From NCBI GenBank assembly GCA_036873755.1, contig JAVTVY010020603.1, positions 1 to 64,000 of the forward strand: a DNA stretch of 64,000 bases, read 5' to 3'. A model generated the notes under the pieces. It searched no databases. It saw only the letters and a program-made list of their open reading frames with translations, and had not been told where the DNA came from. Numbering within the stretch: position 1 is the stretch's first letter; every line of letters starts with the position of its first letter. Below are positions 1 through 14,069 of this stretch, in pieces. The position numbers and the translations under genes were made by a program. This DNA comes from Hanleya hanleyi (lineage: Eukaryota > Mollusca > Polyplacophora > Lepidopleurida > Hanleyidae).

Positions 1-3000
1 AGTACTCTTACCTGAACAGTAACAATGAGCTGTAAAGTACTCTTACCATGACCAGTAACATGTACAGTACTCTTGCCCTGACCAGTAACAATGAGCTGTA
101 CAGTACCCTTACCTGATCTGTAACAATGAGCTGTAGAGTACTCCTACCATGACCAGTAACAATGAGATGTACAGTACTCTTGCCCTGACCAGTAACAATG
201 GGTTGTACAGTACTCTTACCTGACCAGTAACAATGAGCTGTACAGTACTCTTGCCATGACCAGTAACAGTGAGCTGTACATTACTCTTGCTGTGACCAGT
301 AACAGTGAGCTGTACAGTACTCTTGCCGTGACCAGTAACAGTGAGCTGCACAATACTCTTATCCTGACCAGTAATAATCAGCTGTACAGTACTCTTACCG
401 TAACCAGTAACAATGAGCTGTACAGTACTCTTGCCCTGACCAGTAACAATGGGTTGTACAGTACTCTTACCATGACCAGTAACAGTGAGCTGTACAATAC
501 TCTTGCCCTGACCACTAACAATGAGATGTAAAGTACTCTTGCCCTGACCAGTAACAGTGAGCTGTACAGTACTTTTGCCCTGACCAGTAACAGTGAGCTG
601 TACAGTACTCCTACACTGACCAGTAACTGTGAGCTGTACAGTACTCTTACCATGACCAGTAACAGTTAACTGTACAGTACTCTTACCTGACCAGTAACAG
701 TGAGATGTACAGTACCCTTAGCTGACCAGTAACAATGACCTGTACAGTACTCTTACACTGACCAGTAACAATGAGCTGTACAGTACTCTTACCCTGACAA
801 GTAACAATGAGATGCACAGTACTCTTGCCCTCACCAGTAACAATGAGCTGTACAATACTCTTGCCCTGACCAGTAACAATGAGATGTACAGTACTCTTAC
901 CATGACCAGTAACAGTGAGCTGTACAGTACTCTTACCTTGACGAGCAACAGTGCGCTGTACAGTACTCTTACCCTGACCAGTAACAATGAGCTGTAAAGT
1001 ACTCTTACCTTGACCAGTAACAGTGAGATGTACAGTACTCTTGGCCTGACCAGTAGCAATGAGATGTACAGTACTCTTACCTGACCAGTAACAATGAGCT
1101 GTAGAGTACTCCTACCATGACCAGTAACAGTGAACTGTACAGTACTCTTACCGTGACCAGTAACAATGAGCTGTACAGTACTCTTACCCTGACCAGTAAC
1201 AATGAGCTGTACAATACTATTACCCTGACAGTAACAGTGAACTGTATAGTACTCTTACCCTGACCAGTAACAGTGAACTGTACAGTACTCTTACCGTGAC
1301 CAGTAACAATGAACTGTACAGTACTATTACCGTGACCAGTAACAATGAACTGTACAGTACTCTTACCGTGACCAGTAACAATGAACTGTACAGTACTCTT
1401 ACCCTGACCAGTAACAATGAGCTGTACAATACTATTACCCTGACAGTAACAGTGAACTGTATAGTACTATTACCCTGACCAGTAACAGTGAGATGTACAG
1501 TACTATTACCCTGACCAGTAACAATGAGCTGTACAGTACTATTACCCTGACCAGTAACAGTGAACTGTATAGTACTCTTACCCTGACAGTAACAGTGAAC
1601 TGTACAGTACTATTACCCTGACAGTAACAGTGAACTGTACAGTACTATTACCCTGACAGTAACAGTGAACTGTACAGTACTATTACCCTGACAGTAACAG
1701 TGAACTGTACAGTACTATTACCCTGACAGTAACAGTGAACTGTACAGTACTATTACCCTGACAGTAACAGTGAACTGTACAGTACTATTACCCTGACAGT
1801 AACAGTGAACTGTACAGTACTATTACCCTGACCAGTAACAATGAGCTGTATAGTACTCTTACCCTGACCAGTAACAGTGAACTGTACAGTACTCTTACCA
1901 TGACCAGTACCAGTGAGGTGTACAGTATTCTTACCCTGACCAGTAACAATGAGCTGTACAGTACTCCTACCCTGACCAGTAACAGTGAGCTGTACAGTAC
2001 CCTTACCCTGACCAGTAACAGTGAGCTGTACAGTACTCTTGCCCTGACCAGTAACAATGAGCTGTACAGTACTCTTACCTGACCAGTAACAATGAGCTGT
2101 ACAGTACTCTTACCCTGACCAGTAACAGTGAGATATACAGTACTCTTACCTGACCAGTAACAGTGAACTGCACAGTACTCTAACCCTGACCAGTAACAGT
2201 GAGCTGTACAGTACTCTTACCATGACCAGTAACAGTTAACTGTACAGTACTCTTACCCTGACCAGTAACAGTGAGATGTACAGTAAACTTACCTGACGAG
2301 TAACAATGAGCTGTACAGTACTCTTACGCTGACCAGTAACAATGAGCTGTACAGTACTCTTACCCTGAGCAGTAACAATGAGATGTACAGTACTCTTGCC
2401 CTGACCAGTAACAATGAGCTGTACAGTACTATTACCCTGACCAGTAACAATGAGCTGTACAGTACTCTTACGCTGACCAGTAACAATGAGCTGTACAGTA
2501 CTCTTACCCTGAGCAGTAACAATGAGATGTACAGTACTCTTGCCCTGACCAGTAACAATGAGCTGTACAGTACTCTTACCTGACCAGTAACAATGAGCTG
2601 TACAGTACTCTTACCCTGACCAGTAACAGTGAGATATACAGTACTCTTACCTGACCAGTAACAGTGAGATGTACAATACTCTTACCCTGACCAGTAACAA
2701 TGAGCTGTACAGTACTCTTACCCTGAGCAGTAACAATGAGATGTACAGTACTCTTGCCCTGACCAGTAACAATGAGCTGTACAGTACTCTTACCCTGACC
2801 AGTAACAATGAGCTGTACAGTACTATTACCCTGACCAGTAACAATGAGCTGTACAGTACTCTTACCCTGAGCAGTAACAATGAGATGTACAGTACTATTA
2901 CCCTGACCAGTAACAGTGAGATGTACAGTACTCTTACCCTGACCAGTAACAATGAGCTGTACAGTACTATTACCCTGACCAGTAGCAGTGAGATGTACAG

Positions 3001-6000
3001 TACTCTTACCCTGACCAGTAACAATGAGCTGTACAGTACTATTACCCTGACCAGTAACAATGAGATGTACAGTACTATTACCCTGACCAGTAACAATGAG
3101 CTGTACAGTACTATTACCCTGACCAGTAACAGTGAGATGTACAGTACTCTTGCCCTGACCAGTAACAATGAGCTGTACAGTACTATTACCCTGACCAGTA
3201 GCAGTGAGATGTACAGTACTCTTACCCTGACCAGTAACAATGAGCTGTACAGTACTATTACCCTGACCAGTAACAATGAGCTGTACAGTACTATTACCCT
3301 GACCAGTAACAATGAGCTGTACAGTACTATTACCCTGACCAGTAACAATGAGCTGTACAGTACTATTACCCTGACCAGTAACAGTGAGATGTACAGTACT
3401 CTTGCCCTGACCAGTAACAATGAGCTGTACAGTACTATTACCCTGACCAGTAACAATGAGCTGTACAGTACTATTACCCTGACCAGTAACAATGAGCTGT
3501 ACAGTACTATTACCCTGACCAGTAACAGTGAGATGTACAGTGCTCTTGCCCTGACCAGTAACAATGAGCTGTACAGTACTATTACCCTGACCAGTAACAA
3601 TGAGCTGTACTGTACTATTACCCTGACAGTAACAGTGAGATGTACAGTACTCTTGCCCTGACCAGTAACAATGAGCTGTACAGTACTCTTACCCTGACCA
3701 GTAACAATGAGATGTACAGTACTATTACCCTGACCAGTAACAATGAGCTGTACAGTACTATTACCCTGACCAGTAACAATGAGCTGTAAAGTACTTACCA
3801 TGACCAGTAACAGTGAGATGTACAGTACTCTTACCCTGACCAGCAACTGTGAACTGTACAGTACTCTTACCCTGACCAGTAACTGTGAACTGTACAGTAC
3901 TCTTACCCTGACCAGTAACAGTGAACTGTACAGTACTCTTACCTTGACCAGTACCAGTGAGGTGTACAGTACTCCTATCCTGACCAGTAACAGTGAGCTG
4001 TACAGTACTCTTACCCTGACCAGTAACAGTGAGCTGTACAGTATTCTTACCTTGACCAGTAACAGTGAGCTGTTCAGTACTCTAACCCTGACCAGTAACA
4101 GTGAGCTGTTCAGTACTCTTACTCTGACCAGTAACAGTGCACTGTACAGTACTCTTACCATGACCAGTAACAGTGAGCTGTACAGTACGCTTACCTGACC
4201 AGTAACAATGAGCTGTTCAGTACTCTTACCATGACCAGTAACAGTGAGCTGTACAGTACTCTTACCTGACCAGCAACAATGAGCTGTACAGTACTCTTAC
4301 GTGACCAGTAACAGTGAGATGTACACTACTCTTACCCTGACCAGTGACAATGAGATGTACAGTACTCTTACCCTGACCAGTAACAATGAGATGTACAGTA
4401 CTCTTGCCCTGACCAGTAACAGTGAGCTGTACAGTACTCTTACCATGACCAGTAACAGTTAACTGTACAGTACTCTTACCCTGACCAGTAACAGTGAGCT
4501 GTACAGTACTCTTGCCCTGACCAGTAACAATGGGTTGTACAGTACTCTTACCCTGACCAGTAACAATGAGCTGTACAGTACTCTTACCCTGATCAGTAAC
4601 AATGGGTTGTACAGTACTCTTACCATGACCAGTAACAATGGGTTGTACTGTACTCTTACCCTGACCAGTAACAATGGGTTGTACAGTACTCTTACCATGA
4701 CCAGTAACAATGAGCTGTACAGTACTCTTACCCTGATCAGTAACAATGGGTTGTACAGTACTCTTACCATGACCAGTAACAATGGGTTGTACTGTACTCT
4801 TACCCTGACCAGTAACAATGGGTTGTACAGTACTCTTACCCTGACCAGTAACAATGAGCTGTACAGTACTCTTACCCTGATCAGTAACAATGGGTTGTAC
4901 AGTACTCTTACCATGACCAGTAACAATGGGTTGTACTGTACTCTTACCATGATCAGTAACAATGGGTTGTACAGTACTCTTACCTGAACAGTAACAATGA
5001 GCTGTAAAGTACTCTTACCATGACCAGTAACATGTACAGTACTCTTGCCCTGACCAGTAACAATGAGCTGTACAGTACCCTTACCTGATCTGTAACAATG
5101 AGCTGTAGAGTACTCCTGCCATGACCAGTAACAATGAGATGTACAGTACTCTTGCCCTGACCAGTAACAATGGGTTGTACAGTACTCTTACCTGACCAGT
5201 AACAATGAGCTGTACAGTACTCTTGCCATGACCAGTAACAGTGAGCTGTACATTACTCTTGCTGTGACCAGTAACAGTGAGCTGTACAGTACTCTTGCCG
5301 TGACCAGTAACAGTGAGCTGCACAATACTCTTATCCTGACCAGTAATAATCAGCTGTACAGTACTCTTACCGTAACCAGTAACAATGAGCTGTACAGTAC
5401 TCTTGCCCTGACCAGTAACAATGAGATGCAAAGTACTCTTGCCCTGACCAGTAACAGTGAGCTGTACAGTACTTTTGCCCTGACAAGTAACAGTGAGCTG
5501 TACAGTACTCCTACACTGACCAGTAACTGTGAGCTGTACAGTACTCTTACCATGACCAGTAACAGTTAACTGTACAGTACTCTTACCCTGACCAGTAACA
5601 GTGAGATGTACAAGACCCTTAGCTGACCAGTAACAATAACCTGTACAGTACTCTTACACTGACCAGTAACAATGAGCTGTACAGTACTCTTACCCTGACA
5701 AGTAACAATGAGATGCACAGTACTCTTGCCCTCACCAGTAACAATGAGCTGTACAATACTCTTGCCCTGACCAGTAACAATGAGATGTACAGTACTGTTA
5801 CCATGACCAGTAACAGTGAGCTGTACAGTACTCTTACCTTGACCAGCAACAGTGCGCTGTACAGTACTCTTACCCTGACCAGTAACAATGAGCTGTAAAG
5901 TACTCTTACCTTGACCAGTAACAGTGAGATGTACAGTACTCTTGCCCTGACCAGTAGCAATGAGATGTACAGTACTCCTACCCTGACCAGTAACAGTGAG

Positions 6001-9000
6001 CTGTACAGTAGTCTTACCCTGACCAGTAACAGTGAGCTGTACAGTATTCTTACCTTGACCAGTAACAGTGAACTGCACAGTACTCTAACCCTGACCAGTA
6101 ACAGTGAGCTGTACAGTACTCTTACCATGACCAGTAACAGTTAACTGTACAGTACTCTTACCCTGACCAGTAACAGTGAGATGTACAGTAATCTTACCTG
6201 ACGAGTAACAATGAGCTGTACAGTACTCTTACGCTGACCAGTAACAATGAGCTGTACAGTACTCTTACCCTGAGCAGTAACAATGAGATGTACAGTACTC
6301 TTGCCCTGACCAGTAACAATGAGATGTACAGTACTCTTACCCTGACCAGTAACAGTGAGATGTACAGTACTATTACCCTGACCAGTAACAATGAGCTGTA
6401 CAGTACTCTTACCCTGACCAGTAACAGTGAGATGTACAGTACTATTACCCTGACCAGTAACAATGAGCTGTACAGTACTATTACCCTGACCAGTAACAGT
6501 GAGATGTACAGTACTATTACCCTGACCAGTAACAATGAGCTGTACAGCACTCTTACCCTGACCAGTAACAGTGAGATGTACAGTACTATTACCCTGACCA
6601 GTAACAATGAGCTGTACAGTACTATTACCCTGACCAGTAACAATGAGCTGTACAGTACTATTACCCTGACCAGTAACAATGAGCTATACAGTACCTTACC
6701 CTGACCAGTAACAGTGAGATGTACAGTACTATTACCCTGACCAGTAACAGTGAGATGTACAGTACTATTACCCTGACCAGTAACAGTGAGATGTACAATA
6801 CTCTTGCCCTGACCAGTAGCAGTGAGATGTACAGTACTCTTACCCTGACCAGTAACATTGAGATGTACAGTACTCTTACCCTGACCAGTAACAGTGAGCT
6901 GTACAGTACTCTTACCTGACCAGTAACAGTGAGCTGTACAGTACTCTTACCCTGACCAGTAACAATGAGATGTACAGTACTCTTACCCTGACCAGTAACA
7001 GTGAGATGTACAATACTCTTGCCCTGACCAGTAACAGTGAGATGTACAGTACTCTTACCCTGACCAGTAACAATGAGATGTACAGTACTCTTACACTGAC
7101 CAGTAACAATGAGCTGTACACTACTCTTGCCCTGACCAGTAACAGTGAGATGTACAGTAATCTTACCCTGACCAGTAACAGTGAGATGTACAGTACTCTT
7201 ACCCTGACCAGTAACAATGAGATGTACAGTACTCTTGCCCTGACCAGTAACAATGAGATGTACAGTACTCTTACCTGACCAGTAACAATGAGATGTACAG
7301 TAATCTTGCCCTGACCAGTAACAATGAGATGTACAGTACTCTTGCCCTGACCAGTAACAATGAGCTGTACAATACTCTTACCCTGACCAGTAACAGTGAG
7401 ATGTAGAGTACTCTTACCATGACCAGTAACAATGAGCTGTACAGTACTCTTACCCTGACCAGTAACAATGAGCTGTACTGTACTCTTACCCTGACCAGTA
7501 ACAATGAGATGTACAATACTCTTACCCTGACCAGTAACAGTGAGATGTACAGTACTCTTGCCCCGACCAGTAACAATGAGCTGTTCAGTACTCTTACCTG
7601 ACCAGTAACAATGAGCTGTACAGTACTCTTACCTGACCAGTAACAGTGAGATGTACAGTACAGTACTCTTACCTGACCAGTAACAATGAGCTGTACAATA
7701 CTCTTACCCTGACCAGTAACAGTGAGCTGTACACTACTCTTGCCCTGACCAGTAACAGTGAGATGTACAGTACTCTTACCCTGACCAGTAACAGTGAGCT
7801 GTACAATACTCTTGCCCTGACCAGTAACAGTGAGATGTACAGTAATCTTACCCTGACCAGTAACAATGAGCTATACAGTACCTTACCGTGACCAGTAACA
7901 ATGAGCTGTACAGTACTCTTACCCTGACCAGTAACAGTGAGATGTACAGTAATCTTGCCCTGACCAGTAACAATGAGATGTACAGTACTCTTACCCTGAC
8001 CAGTAACAGTGAGCTCTACACTACTCTTGCCCTCACCAGTAACAGTGAGATGTACAGTAATCTTACCCTGACCAGTAACAATGAGCTATACAGTACCTTA
8101 CCCTGACCAGTAACAATGAACTGTACAGTACTGTTACCCTGACCAGTAACAGTGAGCTGTACACTACTCTTGCCCTGACCAGTAACAGTGAGATGTACAG
8201 TAATCTTACCCTGACCAGTAACAATGAGCTATACAGTACCTTACCCTGACCAGTAACAATGAGCTGTACAGTACTATTACCCTGACCAGTAACAGTGAGA
8301 TGTACAGTAATCTTGCCCTGACCAGTAACAATGAGATGTACAGTTCTCTTACCCTGACCAGTAACAGTGAGCTGTACACTACTCTTGCCCTGACCAGTAA
8401 CAGTGAGATGTACAGTAATCTTACCCTGACCAGTAACAATGAGCTATACAGTACCTTACCCTGACCAGTAACAATGAGCTGTACAGTACTCTTACCCTGA
8501 CCAGTAACAGTGAGATGTACAGTACTCTTGTCCCGACCAGTAACAATGAGCTGTTCAGTACTCTTACCTGGCCAGTAACAATGAGCTGTACAGTACTCTT
8601 GGCTGACCAGTAACAGTGAGATGTACAGTACAGTATTCTTACCTGACCAGTACCAATGAGCTGTACAATACTCTTACCCTGACCAGTAACAATGAGCTGT
8701 ACAATACTCTTACCCTGAGCAGTAACAATGAGCTGTACAATACTCTTACCTGACCAGTAACAATGAGCTGTACAATACTCTTACCCTGACCAGTAACAGT
8801 GAGCTGTACAGTACAGTACTCTTACCCTGACCAGTAACAGTGAGATGTACAGTACTCTTACCCTGACCAGTAACAATGAGATGTACAGTACTCTTACCCT
8901 GACCAGTAACAGTGAGATGTACAGTACTCTTACCCTGACCAGTAACAATGAGATGTACAGTACTCTTACCTGACCAGTAACAATGAGCTGTACAGTACTC

Positions 9001-11457
9001 TTACCCTGACCATTAACAATGAGCTGCACAGTACTCTTATCTGACCAGTAACAGTTAGCTGTACAGTACTCTTACCATGACCTGTAACAGTGAGAAGTAC
9101 AGTACTCTTACCTGACCAGTGACAATGAGCTGTACAGTACTCCTGCCATGACCAGTAACAGTGAACTGTACACTACTCTTGCCCTGACCAGTAACAGTGA
9201 GATGTACAGTACTCTTACCTGACCAGTAACAATGAGCTGTACAGTACTCTTACCTGACCAGTAACAGTGAGATGTACAGTAATCTTACCCTGACCAGTAA
9301 CAGTGAACTGTACAGTACTCTTACCTGACCAGTAACAATGAGCTGTACAGTACTCTTACCTGACCAGTAACAGTGAGATGTACAGTAATCTTACCCTGAC
9401 CAGTACCAGTGAAGTGTACAGTACTCTTACCTGACCAGTAACAGTGAACTGTACAGTACTCTTATCATGACCAGTAACAATGAGCTGTACAGTACTCTTA
9501 CCCTGACCAGTAACAATGAGATTTACACTACTCTTACTCTGACCAGTAACAATGAGCTGTACAGTACTCTTACCCTGACCAGTAACAGTGAGCTGTACAG
9601 TACTCTTACCCTGACCAGTAACAGTGAGATGTACAGTACTCTTACCATGACCAGTAGCAATGAGCTGTACAGTACTCTTACCCTGACCAGTAACAGTGAG
9701 CTTTACTGTACTCTTACCCTGACCAGTAACAAGGAGATGTACAGTACTCTTACCCTGACCAGTAACAATGAGATGTACAGTACTCTTACCCTGACCAGTA
9801 ACAATGAGATGTACAGTACTCTTACCCTGACCAGTAACAATGAGATGTACAGTACTCTTACCCTGACCAGTAACAGTGAGCTGTACAGTACTCTTACCCT
9901 GACCAGTAACAGTGAGATGTACAGTACTCTTACCATGACCAGTAGCAATGAGCTGTACAGTACTCTTACCCTGACCAGTAACAGTGAGCTTTACTGTACT
10001 CTTACCCTGACCAGTAACAGTGAGATGTACAGTACTCTTACCATGACCAGTAGCAATGAGCTGTACAGTACTCTTACCCTGACCAGTAACAGTGAGCTTT
10101 ACTGTACTCTTACCCTGACCAGTAACAAGGAGATGTACAGTACTCTTGCCCTGACCAGTAACAGTGAGCTGTACAGTACTCTTGCCATGACCAGTAACAG
10201 TGAGCTGTACAGTACTCTTACCCTAACCAGTAACAGTGATCTGTCCAGTACTCTTGCCATGACCAGTAACAGTGAGCTGTACAGTACTCTTACCCTAACC
10301 AGTAACAGTGATCTGTCCAGTACTCTTACCCTGACCAGTAACAGTGAGCTGTACAGTATTCTTACCCTGACCAGTAACAGTGAGCTGTACAGTACTCTTA
10401 TCCTGACCAGTAACAGTGAGCTGTACAGGACTCTTACCATGATCAGTAACAATTAGCTGTACAGTACTCTTACCCTGACCAGTAACAGTGAGATGTACAG
10501 TACTCTTACCCTGACCAGTAACAGTGAGCTGTACAGTACTCTTACCCTGACCAGTAACAGTGAGCTGTACAGTACTCTTACCCTGACCAGTAACAGTGAG
10601 CTGTACAGTACTCTTACCCTGACCAGTAACAGTGAGCTGTACAGTACTCTTATCCTGACCAGTAACAGTGAGCTGTACAGGACTCTTACCATGATCAGTA
10701 ACAATTAGCTGTACAGTACTCTTACCCTGACCAGTAACAGTGAGATGTACAGTACTCTTACCCTGACCAGTAACAGTGAGCTGTACAGTACTCTTACCCT
10801 GACCAGTAACAGTGAGCTGTACAGTACTCTTACCCTGACCAGTAACAGTGAGCTGTACAGTACCCTTACCCTGACCAGTAACAATGAGCTGTACAGTACT
10901 CTTACCATGACCAGTACAGTGAGCTGTATAGTACTCTTACTCTGACCAGTAACAGTGAGCTGTACAGTACCCTTACCCTGACCAGTAACAGTCAGCTGTA
11001 CAGTACTCTTACCATGACCAGTACAGTGAGCTGTATAGTACTCTTACTCTGACCAGTAACAGTGAGCTGTACAGTACCCTTACCCTGACCAGTAACAGTG
11101 AGCTGTACAGTACTCTTACCCTGACCAGTAACAATGAGCTACAGTACCCTTACCCCGACCAGTAACAGTGAGCTGTACAGCACTCTTACCCTGACCAGTA
11201 ACAGTGAGCTGTACAGTACTCTTACCCTGACCAATAACAGTGAGCGGTATACTACTCTTGCCATGACCAGTAACAGTGAGCTGTACAGTACTCTTACCCT
11301 GACCAGTAACAGTGAGCTGTACAGTACTCTTTCGCTGACCAGTAACCGTGAGCTGTACAGCACTCTTACCCTGACCAACAACAGTGAGCTGTATATTACT
11401 TAACCTGACCAGTAACAGTGAGCTGTACAGTACTCTTACCCTGACCAGTAACAATGA
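1..11457. repeat. 36-bp satellite array (about 318 units)
   Basis: Continuous tandem array of a 36-bp unit, typical form CAGTACTCTTACCCTGACC followed by AGTAACARTGAGCTGTA. The period is seen directly, for example TACTCTTACC at 10501 and again at 10537. Many units differ by single bases; others are 35 bp (ACCTGACC for ACCCTGACC, or CTGACAGT for CTGACCAGT), and these shift the frame. Because 36 is a multiple of three, runs of full-length units stay open on both strands: plus reads as 12-residue repeats like TLTLTSNSELYS, minus as repeats like VRVLYSSLLL. The longest run open on both strands is about 2650-4160. Such frames are expected from the period alone, so I treat it as non-coding. It continues beyond the left edge and presumably lies upstream of, or in an intron of, the host gene. 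Confidence 0.95.
4973..6305 (+). repeat. Internal higher-order duplication of the 36-bp satellite
   Basis: This part repeats the order of variant units found at the start of the window. Rare variants such as CCTGAACAGTAACAATG (11 and 4983), CTGATCTGTAACAATGAGC and ATCAGCTGTACAGT recur in the same order at an offset of 4972, falling to 4901 after about two units missing from the second copy. The match runs about 1-1075 to 4973-5975. A second matching block, including AACAGTTAACTGT and CTGACGAGTAAC, links about 2150-2400 to 6060-6305. A multi-unit block was therefore copied within the array. Confidence 0.8.
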
Positions 11458-11490
11458 AGATCTCACCCACCACACACATGATCATGATGA

Positions 11491-11541
11491 TTGATATGAT
11501 TTTCAAACAGAGAATAAAGGAACATGATTGATTGGATTATT
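11491..11541 (+). repeat. Left inverted arm of the foldback module
   Basis: Starts TTGATATGATTTTCAAACAG. It is a perfect 51-bp inverted match to 11836-11886 and to 12259-12309, which are in the opposite orientation. Confidence 0.92.
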
Positions 11542-11835
11542 TCCATTGGATTCAATGGTTAATTGTTATTTCCATTGAATTGAATGTTTAATTGTTATTT
11601 CCATTGGATTCAATGGTTAATTGTTATTTCCATTGGATTGAATGTTTAATTGTTATTTCCATTGGATTCAATGATTAATTGTTATTTCCATTGGATTCGA
11701 TGATTAATTGTTATTTCCATTGGATTCGATGATTAATTGTTATTTACATTGGAGTCAATAATTAATTGTTATTTTGATTGAATTCAATGATTAATTGTTA
11801 TTTCCATTGAATTCAATGATTAATTGTTATTAACC

Positions 11836-11886
11836 AATAATCCAATCAATCATGTTCCTTTATTCTCTGTTTGAAAATCATATCAA
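11836..11886 (-). repeat. Right inverted arm of the foldback module (copy 1)
   Basis: Exact reverse complement of 11491-11541. A second copy in the same orientation lies at 12259-12309. Confidence 0.92.
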
Positions 11887-13874
11887 CCATACCTACAGTG
11901 TGGGGGTAAACAAATAACAATGCTTAATTGTTATTTCCATTCAATTCAATGATTAATTGTTATTTCCATTGAATTCAATGATTAATTGTTATTTCCATTG
12001 AATTCAATGATTAATTGTTATTTCCATTGGATTCAATGATTAATTGTTATTTCCATTGGATTCAATGATTAATTGTTATTTCCATTGAATTCAATGTTTA
12101 ATTGTTATTTCCATTGGATTCGATGATTAATTGTTATTTCCATTGGATTCGATGATTAATTGTTATTTACATTGGAGTCAATAATTAATTGTTATTTTGA
12201 TTGAATTCAATGATTAATTGTTATTTCCATTGAATTCAATGATTAATTGTTATTAACCAATAATCCAATCAATCATGTTCCTTTATTCTCTGTTTGAAAA
12301 TCATATCAACCATACCTACAGTGTGGGGGTAAACAAATAACAATGCTTAATTGTTATTTCCATTCAATTCAATGATTAATTGTTATTTCCATTGAATTCA
12401 ATGATTAATTGTTATTTCCATTGAATTCAATGATTAATTGTTATTTCCATTGGATTCAATGATTAATTGTTATTTCCATTGGATTCAATGATTAATTGTT
12501 ATTTCCATTGAATTCAATGTTTAATTGTTATTTCCATTGGATTCGATGATTAATTGTTATTTCCATTGGATTCGATGATTAATTGTTATTTACATTGGAG
12601 TCAATAATTAATTGTTATTTTGATTGAATTCAATGATTAATTGTTATTTCCATTGGATTCGATGATTAATTGTTATTTCCATTGGATTCGATGATTAATT
12701 GTTATTTCCATTGGATTCAATGATTAATTGTTATTTACATTGGATTCAATGATTAATTGTTATTTCCATTGGATTCGATGATTAATTGTTATTTCCATTG
12801 GATTCAATGATTAATTTTACATTGGATTCAATGATTAATTGTTATTTCCATTGGATTCGATGATTAATTGTTATTTTCATTGGATTCGATGATTAATTGT
12901 TATTTCCATTGGATTCAATGATTAATTGTTATTTCCATTGGATTCGATGATTAATTGTTATTTTCATTGAATTCAATGATTAATTGTTATTTCCATTGAA
13001 TTCGATGATTAATTGTTATTTCCATTGGATTCGATGATTAATTGTTATTTCCATTGGATTCGATGATTAATTGTTATTTCCATTGGATTCAATGATTAAT
13101 TGTTATTTCCATTGAATTCGATGATTAATTGTTATTTCCATTGGATTCGATGATTAATTGTTATTTCCATTGGATTCGATGATTAATTGTTATTTCCATT
13201 GGATTCAATGATTAATTGTTATTTACATTGGATTCAATGATTAATTGTTATTTCCATTGGATTCGATGATTAATTGTTATTTCCATTGGATTCAATGATT
13301 AATTGTTATTTACATTGGATTCAATGATTAATTGTTATTTCCATTGGATTCAATGATTAATTGTTATTTCCATTGGATTCGATGATTAATTGTTATTTCC
13401 ATTGGATTCAATGATTAATTGTTATTTACATTGGATTCAATGATTAATTGTTATTTACATTGGATTCAATGATTAATTGTTATTTCCATTGGATTCGATG
13501 ATTAATTGTTATTTCCATTGGATTCAATGATTAATTGTTATTTCCATTGGATTCAATGATTAATTGTTATTTACATTGGATTCGATGATTAATTGTTATT
13601 TCCATTGGAATCGATGATTAATTGTTATTTCCATTGGATTCAATGATTAATTGTTATTTCCATTGGATTCAATGATTAATTGTTATTTACATTGGATTCG
13701 ATGATTAATTGTTATTTCCATTGGAATCGATGATTAATTGTTATTTCCATTGGATTCAATGATTAATTGTTATTTCCATTGAATTCAATGATCATTTGTT
13801 GTTTCCATTGAAATGATAATTGTTATTTCTATTCTATTCATTGATTAATTGGATTATTTTCTTCTTTTTCGTAG

Positions 13875-13970
13875 CTATTTGTAGGGGAAATTGTTATGGT
13901 AGAGGAACGTGTAAGGCACCTGACAAATGTGAGTGTCAACCACAGTACACCGGAGACCTATGCAGAACAT
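13875..13970 (+). CDS. Exon 1 (of those visible): EGF-like domain
   Basis: The acceptor is TTTTTCGTAG ending at 13874; the donor GTACGT starts at 13971. Length 96 bp, phase 1 at both ends. The frame beginning with ATT at 13877 contains six cysteines spaced C-x3-C-x5-C-x5-C-x1-C-x8-C, with GTC before the third Cys and the YTGDLC ending typical of EGF-like modules of the tenascin/EGF_2 kind. Symmetric phase 1-1 exons carrying one EGF module are the rule in metazoan extracellular proteins. The 29-bp minisatellite ends only about 20 bp upstream, so the acceptor's branch-point region lies in or next to the repeat. The ATG at 13896 is in another frame and is not the start. Confidence 0.88.
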
Positions 13971-14069
13971 GTACGTAGGTTACACGAAGCAATATTGACT
14001 TATCTAGTATTCTGGTTGGGAGGCTCACAGTATAGCCTGGAGCACACCAGGGCTATCCCCTTGGCCAAT

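Larger units (their letters stand above)
11478..13855. repeat. 29-bp minisatellite array with foldback modules
   Basis: Tandem array of a 29-bp AT-rich unit, ATTAATTGTTATTTCCATTG plus GATTCRATG. About 75 units, interrupted by a non-repeat module. Bases 11491-11541 are the exact reverse complement (51 of 51) of 11836-11886, and the same module recurs in direct orientation at 12259-12309, 423 bp later. After each right-hand module comes the same linker containing CTACAGTGTGGGGGTAAAC. The array thus opens as a foldback unit with minisatellite between inverted arms, then a 423-bp block is tandemly repeated, then plain 29-mers run to the exon 1 acceptor. A non-autonomous transposable element with an expanded internal minisatellite is my inference. 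Confidence 0.9.

Noticed and set aside
2647..4161. 504-codon frame on the minus strand of the 36-bp satellite as a real protein
   Set aside because: The plus strand is open over the same bases and frames break at every 35-bp unit; the period of 36 explains it.
1..13855. CRISPR-like array
   Set aside because: No unique spacers between repeats; units are directly contiguous, and the context is eukaryotic.
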